This document shows, piece by piece, positions 44,143 to 53,207 of a stretch of 64,000 nucleotides of DNA. The stretch is from SZAS-7 sp964514655 (GTDB lineage: Bacteria > Chlamydiota > Chlamydiia > Chlamydiales > FEN-1388). The DNA lies in assembly GCA_964514655.1 (NCBI GenBank), contig CAZEQY010000006.1, positions 46,899-110,898 on the forward strand, read 5' to 3'. How positions within the stretch are numbered: the first letter of the stretch is position 1; each line of letters opens with the position of its first letter. The translations under genes and the position numbers were made by a program. The notes beneath the pieces are model-generated. The model was not told the DNA's origin. It worked only from the letters and a program-made list of their open reading frames with translations, and did no database searches.

Positions 44143-45326
44143 CGGGTTGCTACGTGCAGTGTGTGCTTTAATCGCTCTATACCTTCTGCTACTGTTTCTT
44201 TTGATGCAAAGCCGCTAACTCGTAAAAAGCCATCGCCACTTGGGCCAAAGCCGGCTCCTGGCGTTGTGATGATATGCGCGCGCTCTAAGATATAGTCAAA
44301 TGCATCCCATGAAGATAGGCCTGGCATCGATGTCCAGATATAGGGCGAGTGCTCGCCTCCATAGGTGTCAAAGCCAAGCTCTTTAAAGGTTTTGGCAAGC
44401 TGGCGAGTGTTATTGAGATAAAACTGTACCTGGGCTTGCACTTCTTTCATACCTTCTTCGCTCAATGCTGCAATGCCGCCTTTTTGAGAAAGTATGGATG
44501 CACCATTAAAGAATGTAGCGTTTATTCGTTGCCAGTCTTGTTTTACAGAGCCTCCGTCGCGGTAGCGAAGTTCTTTTGGCACTACTGTCCAGCCAAGTCT
44601 CACGCCGCTAAAGCCTGCTATCTTCGAAAAGCTACCAAGTTCTATGGCTACCTCTTTTGCGCCATCTATTTCGTAGATGCTTTTGGGGACATCGCCCTGT
44701 ACGTAAAAGCTATAGGCGGTATCAAAGACGATAAACATCTTATGTGCTTTTGCATAGGCTACTATTTCTTCAAGCTGTTCTTTAGTGAAAATGGTGCCTG
44801 TAGGGTTGTTTGGAACGCATAAAAAGAGTACATCGCACCCTTTTGCCTTGTCTAGATCAGGAAAAAAGCCATTTTCTTTTGTACACGGCAAAAAGGCAAT
44901 CTCACCACCGCGATAGATGAGCGAGCTATCAAGATACACAGGGTATGCAGGATCTTGTAGGGCTATTTTTGCATCTGGCCCAAATAAAAACTGGAGCCTG
45001 CCTATGTCACATTTTGCGCCATCTGATACAAAGATATCGTCCGGATCAATGTTGCTGTTATAGACAGTATGGCTTATAGCTTCGCGAAGCTCTGGTATTC
45101 CTTGTTCTGGCCCATAGCCTGTATAACCGTCAACAGTGCCTAGGTTTTGGGCAGCTTTTTCAAGTTGGCTTGTGATGTAGGGGCCAATTGGCTCGGTAGT
45201 ATCGCCAATGCCAAGGCGTATTAGTTTGACATCAGGGTGCTTTTGCATAAAGGCATTTGCCCGCACGCGTATTTCTTGAAAGAGGTAGCGAGAGGCTACT
45301 TTATCAAAGTGGTGGTTGCGAATCAT
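44139..45326 (-). CDS. dapL: LL-diaminopimelate aminotransferase DapL
   Basis: 395 residues. It converts tetrahydrodipicolinate directly to LL-diaminopimelate, bypassing the succinylase or acetylase steps. PLP lysine Lys235 lies in GSFSKIAGFSGVRLGW, with VPNNPTGTIF and FDTAYSFY typical of fold-type I aminotransferases. The opening YLFQEIRVRANAF and LIRLGIGDTTEPIGP are diagnostic of the DapL branch. DapL is a known hallmark of Chlamydiae and plants. Overlaps dapA by four bases. Confidence 0.93.
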   Translation of the reverse strand: MIRNHHFDKVASRYLFQEIRVRANAFMQKHPDVKLIRLGIGDTTEPIGPYITSQLEKAAQNLGTVDGYTGYGPEQGIPELREAISHTVYNSNIDPDDIFVSDGAKCDIGRLQFLFGPDAKIALQDPAYPVYLDSSLIYRGGEIAFLPCTKENGFFPDLDKAKGCDVLFLCVPNNPTGTIFTKEQLEEIVAYAKAHKMFIVFDTAYSFYVQGDVPKSIYEIDGAKEVAIELGSFSKIAGFSGVRLGWTVVPKELRYRDGGSVKQDWQRINATFFNGASILSQKGGIAALSEEGMKEVQAQVQFYLNNTRQLAKTFKELGFDTYGGEHSPYIWTSMPGLSSWDAFDYILERAHIITTPGAGFGPSGDGFLRVSGFASKETVAEGIERLKHTLHVATR

Positions 45327-46261
45327 GAAAAGACCTCTTGGGTGTTTTTGTAGTAGAGTTCTTCATCAAGAGTATAGCGGCACGCCTCAAAATAGTGCTC
45401 GAGAATTTCCACACTTTTTGGCGATGGGGGAGTAAGCGGCAGGCGCATGTGGCCTGTATCAAGATTTGCAAGCTGCATTAAAAATTTAATTGGAATTGGG
45501 TTTGTCTCGACAGATACTGCCTGCATGAGGGGCTTTATAGCATAGTTCATGGCGCGGGCTAAGGCAAAATTGCCAGCCTGAATTGCCTGCACAAAGTTGC
45601 ACATTGCCTTAGGGATGATATTGGAGATCACTGACATTATGCCGTGCGCACCAACTGCCATCATGGGCAGTGTCATGGGATCATCACCTGAGATAATGCT
45701 AAAGCTAGAATGCTTGTGGCAGATCTTTTCGATAATATCCATAATCTGCTGAAAGTTGCCACTACACTCTTTTACGCCTATAATGTGAGGAAGCTCTGCA
45801 ATGCGCTGTAGGGTAGAAACTTCTAGATTTACACTTGTACGCCCGGGAATGTTGTATACGCAAATAGGAAGCGATATTGCCTTACAGATAGCTTCAAAGT
45901 GCAAAAAAAGGCCTTCCTGAGTTGGCTTATTCATGTAGGGGAGGATTATCTGTATGGCATCTGCACCAAGATCCTGGGCACGCTTTGCCATCTCTATTGT
46001 TTTTTTAGTAGATGGTGATCCACAGCCTACCATAATGGGGGTTTTGCCTTTTAGCTCTCGTACTGCTGTTTTGATGAGCAGATCTCGCTCATTGTCATCT
46101 ACTGCAGCAGGCTCGCCCGTTGTGCCAAGCAGGACAACGCCGTTTACGCCACTTTTTTCTTGAAGGTGCAGCAGTTTTACGAAGGTCTTTTCGCAGATAT
46201 CGCCGCTTGTTGTAAAGGGTGTTATAAGGGCTGTAAGGACGCCTTGCATTTTAAATGTCAT
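45323..46261 (-). CDS. dapA: 4-Hydroxy-tetrahydrodipicolinate synthase DapA
   Basis: 312 residues. It condenses pyruvate with aspartate semialdehyde. Schiff-base Lys164 (GVKECSGN), the Tyr136 segment VYNIPGRTS and LLGTTGEPAAV are present. Linked by four-base overlaps to dapB upstream and dapL downstream. Slightly long at the C-terminus. Confidence 0.95.
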   Translation of the reverse strand: MTFKMQGVLTALITPFTTSGDICEKTFVKLLHLQEKSGVNGVVLLGTTGEPAAVDDNERDLLIKTAVRELKGKTPIMVGCGSPSTKKTIEMAKRAQDLGADAIQIILPYMNKPTQEGLFLHFEAICKAISLPICVYNIPGRTSVNLEVSTLQRIAELPHIIGVKECSGNFQQIMDIIEKICHKHSSFSIISGDDPMTLPMMAVGAHGIMSVISNIIPKAMCNFVQAIQAGNFALARAMNYAIKPLMQAVSVETNPIPIKFLMQLANLDTGHMRLPLTPPSPKSVEILEHYFEACRYTLDEELYYKNTQEVFS

Positions 46262-47064
46262 TTTCCGTTGCTCTTTTTATGTGGTTTTTGCCCAAGTTTA
46301 TCTTCGATCATATCATCAAGTGTAAACCAGCCCTTTTTGTCTATTACCCAGTAGGCACTAAGTAGTGCGCCCTTTGCAAAGCCATCTCGCGTACGAGCGC
46401 GGTGGGTGAGGGTGACGGTGTCTTCTTGAGAGTCAAATACAATTTCGTGCGTTCCGGGATGAAAGCCTGAGCGGTGCGTAGAGAGGTGCACATGCTCTTT
46501 ATCAAGGCCTTTAGTTTTTGGAAGCTCATGTACGAGCGTGCGTTCCGGATAGTGGCTCATAACCTTGCCTGCAAGGGCTTTTGCAGTTCCTGATGGGGCA
46601 TCTTGCTTTTGACGATGGTGCGTTTCCATCATGCCTATATCGTACTCTTCAAAAGGGCAAAAAAGCTCTGCTGCATAGGTGACAAGGCGGCTAAAGAGAG
46701 CAATGCCCAACGAAAAATTGGGCGACCATAAAAGAGTGCCCTTTTGTTCGCGGATTATCTCTTTTGCTTCATCTTCATATTTTTCCCAGCCTGTAGTGCC
46801 TACTATAATTGGCTTTTTGCTCGCCGCTAAAAGGCGAATACGCTCTAAAATGTCTTTGGATGAAGAAAAGTCAATAGCTACATCGCACCCATCTATTGCC
46901 TCTTGCGTAAGGCTTGTATAGCCGGTGCATGATCCCGGAATGTCTGTCTTCTCGTAGGTAAAGTGCGTGTGCATCACTCCAGAAATGGCAATGCCATACT
47001 GGGGAGCTAAGTGGGCGATAGAATGGCCCATCTTTCCATAACCAATAAGTAGTGCTCGCATCAT
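46258..47064 (-). CDS. dapB: 4-Hydroxy-tetrahydrodipicolinate reductase DapB
   Basis: 268 residues. It reduces the DapA product with NAD(P)H. N-terminal GYGKMGHSIA is the dinucleotide site; GTTGW and the catalytic HHRQKQDAPSGTAKAL segment are typical. First gene of the operon dapB-dapA-dapL-membrane protein-marC-marC-truA; an AAAGGTC ribosome site precedes the ATG pair at 47064. lysC and asd are not in the window. Confidence 0.93.
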   Translation of the reverse strand: MMRALLIGYGKMGHSIAHLAPQYGIAISGVMHTHFTYEKTDIPGSCTGYTSLTQEAIDGCDVAIDFSSSKDILERIRLLAASKKPIIVGTTGWEKYEDEAKEIIREQKGTLLWSPNFSLGIALFSRLVTYAAELFCPFEEYDIGMMETHHRQKQDAPSGTAKALAGKVMSHYPERTLVHELPKTKGLDKEHVHLSTHRSGFHPGTHEIVFDSQEDTVTLTHRARTRDGFAKGALLSAYWVIDKKGWFTLDDMIEDKLGQKPHKKSNGK

Positions 47065-47119
47065 AAAATGAATGACCTTTTCCTCTACACTACCAAATCA
47101 GTGGAGAATTATGCAAAAG

Positions 47120-48775
47120 TTAACGCTCAACGCGAACGAACATAATATTTTGTCTACTACAGTCATCAAATGAAAATGGGAAAGAATCGCAAGGGAACTC
47201 TCCAATACTTGCAATTTTGCAATGATCAGTTGTAATCACAAATGAAGCTACAAAGTCATTGTCCTTTGATTTGAGGCCCACATGGTTTGAAAGGTAGTAG
47301 TCAAAATTACAGTTTTGTTGGTCGACGCCATTATAGCCACGTATTGCCTGGCGCGTATCAAAAGATTTGGGAGTGAGTCGTACATCGCCCTTAAAATGCT
47401 TAAGATCTTTGTCAAAAAAGCTTATCCATACATCGGTGCTGAGCGTAGGATCGCCTGATTTAAAGTTGCGAAAGTCATAAAAGAGCACGCCCACAGTGCC
47501 ATCTTTTGCAACGGCTACTGTTGGTAAAAATGTCTGAACATTAAGAGTATTTGGGTTTATAGGTTTTGGCTTTGACCATGTCTTACCACCATCTTTTGAG
47601 TGTTTTATGACGCAGCCTGCTTGACCTGTGGGGTTGAATTTAGGGTCAGAATAGACGATGTACACATAGCCATTAGCATGGTTTATAGCCACATCTTTTG
47701 TTGTAAAATCTGTAACGGGCAATATGGGGTCTATGTTGTCAGGATCATAGGCAAGTACATGTGGAATAGCGCTTGCTACTGTATAGCTTTTCCAGGTTGC
47801 GCCCTGATCTTTTGATCTAAATGCCAAAATGCGATCATATGGAGGTGAGCTAAGTCCATCTGGTGGATTTTCTTCGAGGATGGTTGTAAGAAGAAGGGTT
47901 TTTTTGCTGTCAGGCAGCACTTCAAGTTGGTTAAAGACTGGAATTGGGGTGCAAAATGTATCATTATCGGCACTAAAAGACGTGACTATCGCAGGATCTG
48001 ACCACGAAGATCCGGCATCAACGGACTTTTGAAAGATGATATTTTGTGTTCCTGTGTAGCTTGGGTCAAGGCACTTGTCGCTAACGAAGCAGGTGTCATC
48101 TGATGATACTGCATATATAGTATGCTTTCGATAGCAGTCTGCTTTGATGAATGGGTAGTCAAGGAAGTGGCAGGAACCATCATCACGAAAGATAGGAGTT
48201 ACGTGGGTCCAGTTTATACCTCCATCGACGGATTTTACAACGAAGTTGCCCTCATCGGTATTTATTTCTGGCTTTTGGTCCGCTGCAAAGATGTTATAGC
48301 CATTAAAAAGCAAGTAGCACATACCTTCACCGTCAAAGCTAATAGTAGGGTAGTAGGCTGCAGAAAAGTTGTTGGGGGCCTTATAGTTTGTGCTGCCCTG
48401 ACAGCGGCTTAAAATGGCATCTGACATGTTCCATGTAGCACCACCATCTAGAGTGTAGAGGATTATAATAGATAGTGGCAATGCTGCATTGTAGTTAGCA
48501 TTCGACAGTGTATCTTGCTGTGCTACAATGATTATATTTTTAGGATTTTTTGGGTTTACGGCTATTTGTGGATCAAATGCCACATTGTGATAATGTGCAA
48601 ACCCTGTCAATGAAGATATATTATTAAGTTTAAGGCATGCAAGATCTGGAGAGAGCCTTGACATGCTTGTTACCTGAATTGCCTGCGCAATTTTTGCTTT
48701 ATGAGTGGATGAACTATCTGCATAAGAGAGTGAACAGGTGCATGCTAGAATTGCTAAATATTTACATAATTTCAT
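47120..48775 (-). CDS. Exported Asp-box (BNR) beta-propeller protein, sialidase-like
   Basis: 551 residues with signal peptide MKLCKYLAILACTCSLSYAD. At least five Asp-box motifs (TLDGGATW, SVDGGINW, SVDAGSSW, SKDQGATW, SKDGGKTW) spread through the chain mark a six-bladed propeller as in sialidases. I do not see the full arginine triad of an active sialidase, so binding or another hydrolysis is possible. Cysteine-rich. An AAGGAGA site supports the start, which is 12 bases downstream of the collagen-like gene, so both exported proteins come from one transcript. Confidence 0.75.
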   Translation of the reverse strand: MKLCKYLAILACTCSLSYADSSSTHKAKIAQAIQVTSMSRLSPDLACLKLNNISSLTGFAHYHNVAFDPQIAVNPKNPKNIIIVAQQDTLSNANYNAALPLSIIILYTLDGGATWNMSDAILSRCQGSTNYKAPNNFSAAYYPTISFDGEGMCYLLFNGYNIFAADQKPEINTDEGNFVVKSVDGGINWTHVTPIFRDDGSCHFLDYPFIKADCYRKHTIYAVSSDDTCFVSDKCLDPSYTGTQNIIFQKSVDAGSSWSDPAIVTSFSADNDTFCTPIPVFNQLEVLPDSKKTLLLTTILEENPPDGLSSPPYDRILAFRSKDQGATWKSYTVASAIPHVLAYDPDNIDPILPVTDFTTKDVAINHANGYVYIVYSDPKFNPTGQAGCVIKHSKDGGKTWSKPKPINPNTLNVQTFLPTVAVAKDGTVGVLFYDFRNFKSGDPTLSTDVWISFFDKDLKHFKGDVRLTPKSFDTRQAIRGYNGVDQQNCNFDYYLSNHVGLKSKDNDFVASFVITTDHCKIASIGEFPCDSFPFSFDDCSRQNIMFVRVER

Positions 48776-48787
48776 GGTTGTATCTCC

Positions 48788-51043
48788 TTACAGTCCATCA
48801 TAAAAGAATTCAATGGTCATTATATAAATCGGATACTGGTAGGTATCCGAAGATGTGCGAGAAAAGGCAATGTTAATAAGATCTTCGGCGTTAATAGGTT
48901 GCGTAAGCGTATAGGACAGTGAGTAGTGATTATATAGTGAGTCTGCTGAAGCACTAGTAACTGAAATGGACTGTGGTCCATAGGAAACATCATTCCTTGT
49001 AAAGTCTAAAACTCCACCATTTGTGCTTGCCGTTACTGCGTCTAGCTGACCAACAACATTGCCGGGTTTAGTGTCGCCACCACCTTGTTGCTGCGTGACA
49101 AAGTGCACTACAACAACTGGATTCACATGGCTGTTAAAGTTGCTAGGAGTTGTAAAACAAATAGCTGCGTTGGAACTATTTTTGTTGCCATTTGACTTGT
49201 CAATAAGGATGCCTGGCATAGTAACTTTATTCGATCCGATCTGACCAATTGTCAAAGATGATGGCGAGGTGCCACCACTTTGCGTCATCGACTGTGCGTT
49301 GTAGATGAGTGAACAAAAAGCCCCGCTGCCTGCCGGACCTGTTGCACCAGTAGCGCCTGTCGATCCTGTTGATCCAGTAGGTCCTCTTATACCAGTAGGT
49401 CCTGTGGCACCCGTTGAACTTGCACTTCCAGGAAGTCCGGTCGGGCCCGTTGCACCCGTTGCGCCAATAGTACCTTGTGAACCAGTTGGTCCAGTGCTTC
49501 CAGTTGCACCCAACGTTCCTGTTGGTCCCGTGCTGCCTGTAGCACCTGTTGATCCTGTAGCTCCTTTGGCACCGGTTGGGCCGGTCAGACCAGTTGCACC
49601 TGTAGTACCAGTAGGACCAGTAACTCCGGTAGCACCTGTGGCGCCAGTTGGACCTGCCGCACCTGTTGGGCCTGTCGAGCCAGTTGAACCTGTAACGCCG
49701 GTTGGTCCGGCAATACCAGTAGGACCAGCAACTCCAGTAGCACCTGTAGCGCCAGTTGGACCTACAGCACCAGTCGGGCCCGTAGCTCCAGTTGATCCAG
49801 TGTCACCTTTTGCACCGGTTGGACCTGTCGCTCCAGTTGAGCCTGTAACACCGGTTGGTCCGGCAATACCAGTAGGACCAGTAGCTCCAGTAGCACCTGT
49901 AGCGCCAGTTGGCCCTACAGCACCAGTCGAGCCCGTAGCTCCAGTTGATCCAGTATCACCTTTTGCACCGGTTGGACCTGTAGCGCCAGTTGAACCTGTA
50001 ACACCGGTTGGCCCGGCAATACCAGTAGGACCAGTAACTCCAGTAGCACCTGTAGCGCCAGTTGGACCTACAGCACCAGTCGGGCCCGTAGCTCCAGTTG
50101 ATCCAGTGTCACCTTTTGCGCCTGTTGCTCCAGTATCACCCGTATCACCTTGGGGACCAGTAGCACCTGTTGAGCCTGTAGCGCCAGTTGCTCCTGTATC
50201 GCCTTTTGCCCCAGTTGGTCCTGTCACACCTGTTGCACCTTGGGCACCAGTTGGTCCGGTAGAGCCAGCGGGGCCGGTTGCTCCAGTATCGCCTGTGTCG
50301 CCTTTATCACCAGTAGCGCCTGTCGAGCCTGTCGCACCAGTTGGCCCTGTGTTGCCTCTTGCACCGGTTGCACCTGTGGCTCCAGTATCACCAGTATCGC
50401 CTTGAGCGCCGGTTGCTCCAGTAGATCCTGTGCTACCTGTAGGGCCTGTATCGCCAGCATCTCCTTTATCGCCTTTTGCTCCTGTTGGTCCTGTGTCACC
50501 GGTGTCACCCGTGTCACCTTTCAGGCCGGTAGGCCCAGTTGCTCCGGTTGCACCTGTATCACCAGTGTTGCCGGTAGCTCCGGTTGGGCCTGTTGCACCG
50601 CTTGCGCCTGTGGGGCCTGGGTCACCTGTTGGACCGGTGTCACCTATCAAGCCTGTAGGGCCTGTATCACCAGTTGCTCCTGTAGCACCCGTTGAACCTG
50701 TTGCACCAGTGGCACCTGTAGAACCAGTAGCACCTGTTGCACTTGCAGTGCCGGCAGGTCCTGTTGGCCCTAATGATCCTGTTGCACCTTTTGGACCTGT
50801 TGGGCCAGTAGCGCCTGTAGCAGCAGCAGTTCCTGCTGGACCTCTTGGGCCAGTTGGGCCGCGCGGTCCTGCTGGGCCTTTTGGACCTGTTGGGCATCTT
50901 GGTGGGCATTTGTCATAATCACTAGTGCTTCCAGAACTACTAGAATGGCTGTAGGGATCCCATTTTTTTTGTTTTGCATCTGCTGCATATAGTGTGAGCG
51001 ATGACAGTGTAAAGAGAATGGTATGTAGCAGTAAAGAATTCAT
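48788..51043 (-). CDS. Threonine-rich collagen-like surface protein
   Basis: About 751 residues. Signal peptide MNSLLLHTILFTLSSLTLYAAD, a short linker with DKCPPRCP cysteines that could crosslink chains, then about 170 Gly-X-Y triplets dominated by GPT, GAT, GDT, GST and GAK. The C-terminal ~165 residues are a compact beta-rich domain (NPVVVVHFVTQQ, YPIYIMTIEFFY). The Thr in Y position suggests glycosylation, as in bacterial GPT/GAT collagens such as Bacillus BclA. The composition is neutral to acidic, the opposite of the 36.4-kb protein. The ATG at 51043 is preferred over a TTG three codons earlier. Confidence 0.85.
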   Translation of the reverse strand: MNSLLLHTILFTLSSLTLYAADAKQKKWDPYSHSSSSGSTSDYDKCPPRCPTGPKGPAGPRGPTGPRGPAGTAAATGATGPTGPKGATGSLGPTGPAGTASATGATGSTGATGATGSTGATGATGDTGPTGLIGDTGPTGDPGPTGASGATGPTGATGNTGDTGATGATGPTGLKGDTGDTGDTGPTGAKGDKGDAGDTGPTGSTGSTGATGAQGDTGDTGATGATGARGNTGPTGATGSTGATGDKGDTGDTGATGPAGSTGPTGAQGATGVTGPTGAKGDTGATGATGSTGATGPQGDTGDTGATGAKGDTGSTGATGPTGAVGPTGATGATGVTGPTGIAGPTGVTGSTGATGPTGAKGDTGSTGATGSTGAVGPTGATGATGATGPTGIAGPTGVTGSTGATGPTGAKGDTGSTGATGPTGAVGPTGATGATGVAGPTGIAGPTGVTGSTGSTGPTGAAGPTGATGATGVTGPTGTTGATGLTGPTGAKGATGSTGATGSTGPTGTLGATGSTGPTGSQGTIGATGATGPTGLPGSASSTGATGPTGIRGPTGSTGSTGATGATGPAGSGAFCSLIYNAQSMTQSGGTSPSSLTIGQIGSNKVTMPGILIDKSNGNKNSSNAAICFTTPSNFNSHVNPVVVVHFVTQQQGGGDTKPGNVVGQLDAVTASTNGGVLDFTRNDVSYGPQSISVTSASADSLYNHYSLSYTLTQPINAEDLINIAFSRTSSDTYQYPIYIMTIEFFYDGL
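49650..50108 (-). repeat. Three 153-bp tandem repeats within the collagen region
   Basis: The same block encoding GPTGIAGPTGVTGSTG recurs at exactly 153-base spacing (anchors near 49710, 49863 and 50016). 153 is a multiple of nine, so the triplet register is preserved. The copies are very similar in DNA, indicating recent duplication or gene conversion. Confidence 0.8.
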
Positions 51044-51102
51044 GTTTACCAAGTCCGTATATAGCGTGAATTTTTTACGTTACATCAAAAGAGAATTTTT
51101 TG

Positions 51103-51453
51103 CTATTCACTTTTTGTCGTTTCATCAAGATGAAATTTATGTAAGAAGCGACGAATAACCGGAGCAAAAACGATGGCGATGACTACAAGAAAAATTGTTC
51201 CGCTAAAGAGTGCATAGCAGCCGGCAAAGAGCTTGCCACTATCGGATTTCATTTCATGTAGGGGACCCATACCGGAAAGAATCATGGCAGCATTTTCAAA
51301 TGCTTCAACAAATGGCATGCTTTCATAGTAGCAATAGCCCCAGATGCCGATTCCTAAAGCAGCGAGGGTAATGACAAGCCCAATGGCGATATTTTTTGCA
51401 AAGCGTCGCAAAAAGATATGGCGGGGCATAAGTGGTTTTATATCGTGGTTCAT
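51103..51453 (-). CDS. Two-helix membrane protein with degenerate K+-channel-like architecture
   Basis: 116 residues: TM1 (IAIGLVITLAALGIGIWGYC), a re-entrant-looking segment ENAAMILSGMGPL, then TM2 (LFAGCYALFSGTIFLVVIAI) and a basic tail ending IRRFLHKFHLDE. The layout and the GKLFAGCYALFSG phrase resemble bacterial two-helix potassium channels, but the selectivity filter TVGYGD is replaced by SGMGP. Similar SGMGP proteins are widespread as hypotheticals, as I remember. Function unknown. Confidence 0.6.
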   Translation of the reverse strand: MNHDIKPLMPRHIFLRRFAKNIAIGLVITLAALGIGIWGYCYYESMPFVEAFENAAMILSGMGPLHEMKSDSGKLFAGCYALFSGTIFLVVIAIVFAPVIRRFLHKFHLDETTKSE

Positions 51454-51524
51454 AACTAGACACTAGCATAGAAGGATAAAATTGCTACATACAAAAATTT
51501 GGGCTGTATGCAAAATGGCTGCAT

Positions 51525-52172
51525 ATGAAGAAACTTGTTGTGTTGCTATCAATATCTCTTAACTATCTTTTTGCTGATGAAGAGGTGCTTTGTCGCGGTC
51601 TTGGCCTATACTACGATGTTGCAAAGCTGCAAGAAGAGCTACAGCTAGTAGATGGCTACTATATGCCCCGTCAAGCTATGCGCGATAACTGGACAGCAAT
51701 ACCGCTACGTAATGCTACAGGCACAAAGTCTCGCGATGGCATAGAGCTGCATCATACGCTGCAAAAGGGCACTATGCTTCCCTGCAAAAATAGCGAGTTT
51801 TTGGACAAGCTTCCCTATATCGCCTCCATACTAGATGACATTGCTAATCAATTTGAGACAGAAATAGGCCTTGTGCGCCTATCTAAAGTGCCAAGCCAAA
51901 AGACAATAGCTCCTCATGCCGATGGTCCTGTCTTTGACCTACATAATGGCAACATCTATCGCCTGCATATTCCAATCATTACGGGCGAAAATGTCACCTT
52001 TGAAATTTCCGGAAAGAGCTACCATTTAGAAGAGGGCAATCTGTATTACACAAACGTCGCAAAAACCCATGCCGTCTACAACGAAGGCTCGTTTGACCGC
52101 ATCCACCTCATCATCGACGTGCACGCAAGTCCAACCATCAAGTCTGTCATTCTTTCCTCTCAGGAACTGTAG
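51525..52172 (+). CDS. Aspartyl/asparaginyl beta-hydroxylase-like protein with signal peptide
   Basis: 215 residues. MKKLVVLLSISLNYLFADE looks like a cleavable signal peptide. The rest matches the Asp/Asn beta-hydroxylase cupin: iron ligand HADGP, substrate or 2-oxoglutarate residues YRLHIPIITG, second histidine AKTHAVYNEG, and the terminal arginine in FDRIHLIIDVH. Family members hydroxylate Asp or Asn in proteins or peptides, using iron and 2-oxoglutarate. If exported, the supply of 2-oxoglutarate would be a question. Lies 480 bases from the collagen-like gene. Confidence 0.8.
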   Translation: MKKLVVLLSISLNYLFADEEVLCRGLGLYYDVAKLQEELQLVDGYYMPRQAMRDNWTAIPLRNATGTKSRDGIELHHTLQKGTMLPCKNSEFLDKLPYIASILDDIANQFETEIGLVRLSKVPSQKTIAPHADGPVFDLHNGNIYRLHIPIITGENVTFEISGKSYHLEEGNLYYTNVAKTHAVYNEGSFDRIHLIIDVHASPTIKSVILSSQEL

Positions 52173-52178
52173 CGATTC

Positions 52179-53207
52179 TTAATTTTGAGTGATGCTCTCA
52201 GCTAGGGTAGTTTGCCAAAACTGTTCGAGCTTGGCTTGCTGTTCGGGTGTTAAGTTCGTGAGTACTGCCAAATTTTCAGAATTTTGGCTAAAGGCGGCTT
52301 TTGTCCAGTTGGCAGAGCCCATGATTAGGGTTGAGTCGTCGATGATAGCCATCTTTTCGTGCAAGAGCCCGATACGCTGGCTTACATAGACATGCACCGT
52401 TTCTTCCGTAAGCTTCCGGTAGGCTTTTTGGCTTGTTTTGCGACTAGAGTCGTTGTCTATAACAACATCTACTTGCACGCCACGTTTATGTGCCTGCACA
52501 AGAGTGTCAACAAGGGCGGGGTGGGTAAAGGTAAACATAGCTACCTTTATAGATTTTTTGGCGCTAGATAGTAGCTTGATCACATTCTTTAGGGCATCTT
52601 GATCATCGGGCAAAAAGCTTACCTTTAGAGTCTGCGTGCCTTGCTGCAGAATTATAGGTTCTATTTTGCGAGAAGTCTTTGATGCAAGCTGCCGGGATTT
52701 ATCTTCTATGTGAGCAGCAAGTTCCGGCGACTGTATGCCCATGACGAGATTGGCGTGTAGGTCTAGAGAGTCTCTTGTAAAGTTGCAAGAGCCAAGCCAC
52801 GCTTCAGAATGGTCTATAGCAAGGAGTTTATTGTGCATAAGGCCTTTTTGGCGTTTTGGAATAAGCGTGACATTAGGTCCAAGACGCGAGGCTGCATCTT
52901 GTGTTGCTACAGGATCACAAATAACTAATACTTGTATGCCGCTATCTGCTTTATGTCGCAATGTTGCAATAATTTCGTTATCATTTAGCGAGTAGATAAG
53001 ACACGTGACTGACTCTGTTGCACGGTTGATCGCTTCTATAAATGTACGTCTAAGAGAGTCTCCAGCTTGGTTAGAGTAGAGCCTAATAGGTGTAGACTCT
53101 TGCGGTAGAGATACTGGTCTATCTTGAGCAACATAGAAAACGCTAAGAGCATAGCAGGCTACAAATACAAACACGGCCCAGGCTGGCAAATAAAATTTAC
53201 TTTTCAA
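52179..53207 (-). CDS. Phospholipase D-like protein with N-terminal anchor
   Basis: About 342 residues. One transmembrane segment at the start (LPAWAVFVFVACYALSVFYV), then two HKD motifs (MHNKLLAIDHS and LHEKMAIIDDS) each followed by GS.N.T, the PLD active site. It may act on phospholipids or nucleic acid. A TTG start at 53207 is chosen because GGGGAAGG lies seven bases before it; an in-frame TTG at 53234 has no ribosome site. It overlaps ubiD by 11 bases. The order PLD-UbiD-L28 is one I recall from Chlamydia trachomatis. Confidence 0.88.
   Translation of the reverse strand: MKSKFYLPAWAVFVFVACYALSVFYVAQDRPVSLPQESTPIRLYSNQAGDSLRRTFIEAINRATESVTCLIYSLNDNEIIATLRHKADSGIQVLVICDPVATQDAASRLGPNVTLIPKRQKGLMHNKLLAIDHSEAWLGSCNFTRDSLDLHANLVMGIQSPELAAHIEDKSRQLASKTSRKIEPIILQQGTQTLKVSFLPDDQDALKNVIKLLSSAKKSIKVAMFTFTHPALVDTLVQAHKRGVQVDVVIDNDSSRKTSQKAYRKLTEETVHVYVSQRIGLLHEKMAIIDDSTLIMGSANWTKAAFSQNSENLAVLTNLTPEQQAKLEQFWQTTLAESITQN

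Noticed and set aside
49305..50918. Long open frames rich in Pro-Val-Gly on the plus strand across the collagen-like gene
   Set aside because: They are reverse complements of GGN-NNN-NNN triplets; the minus-strand frame has a signal peptide and globular head, the plus frames do not.
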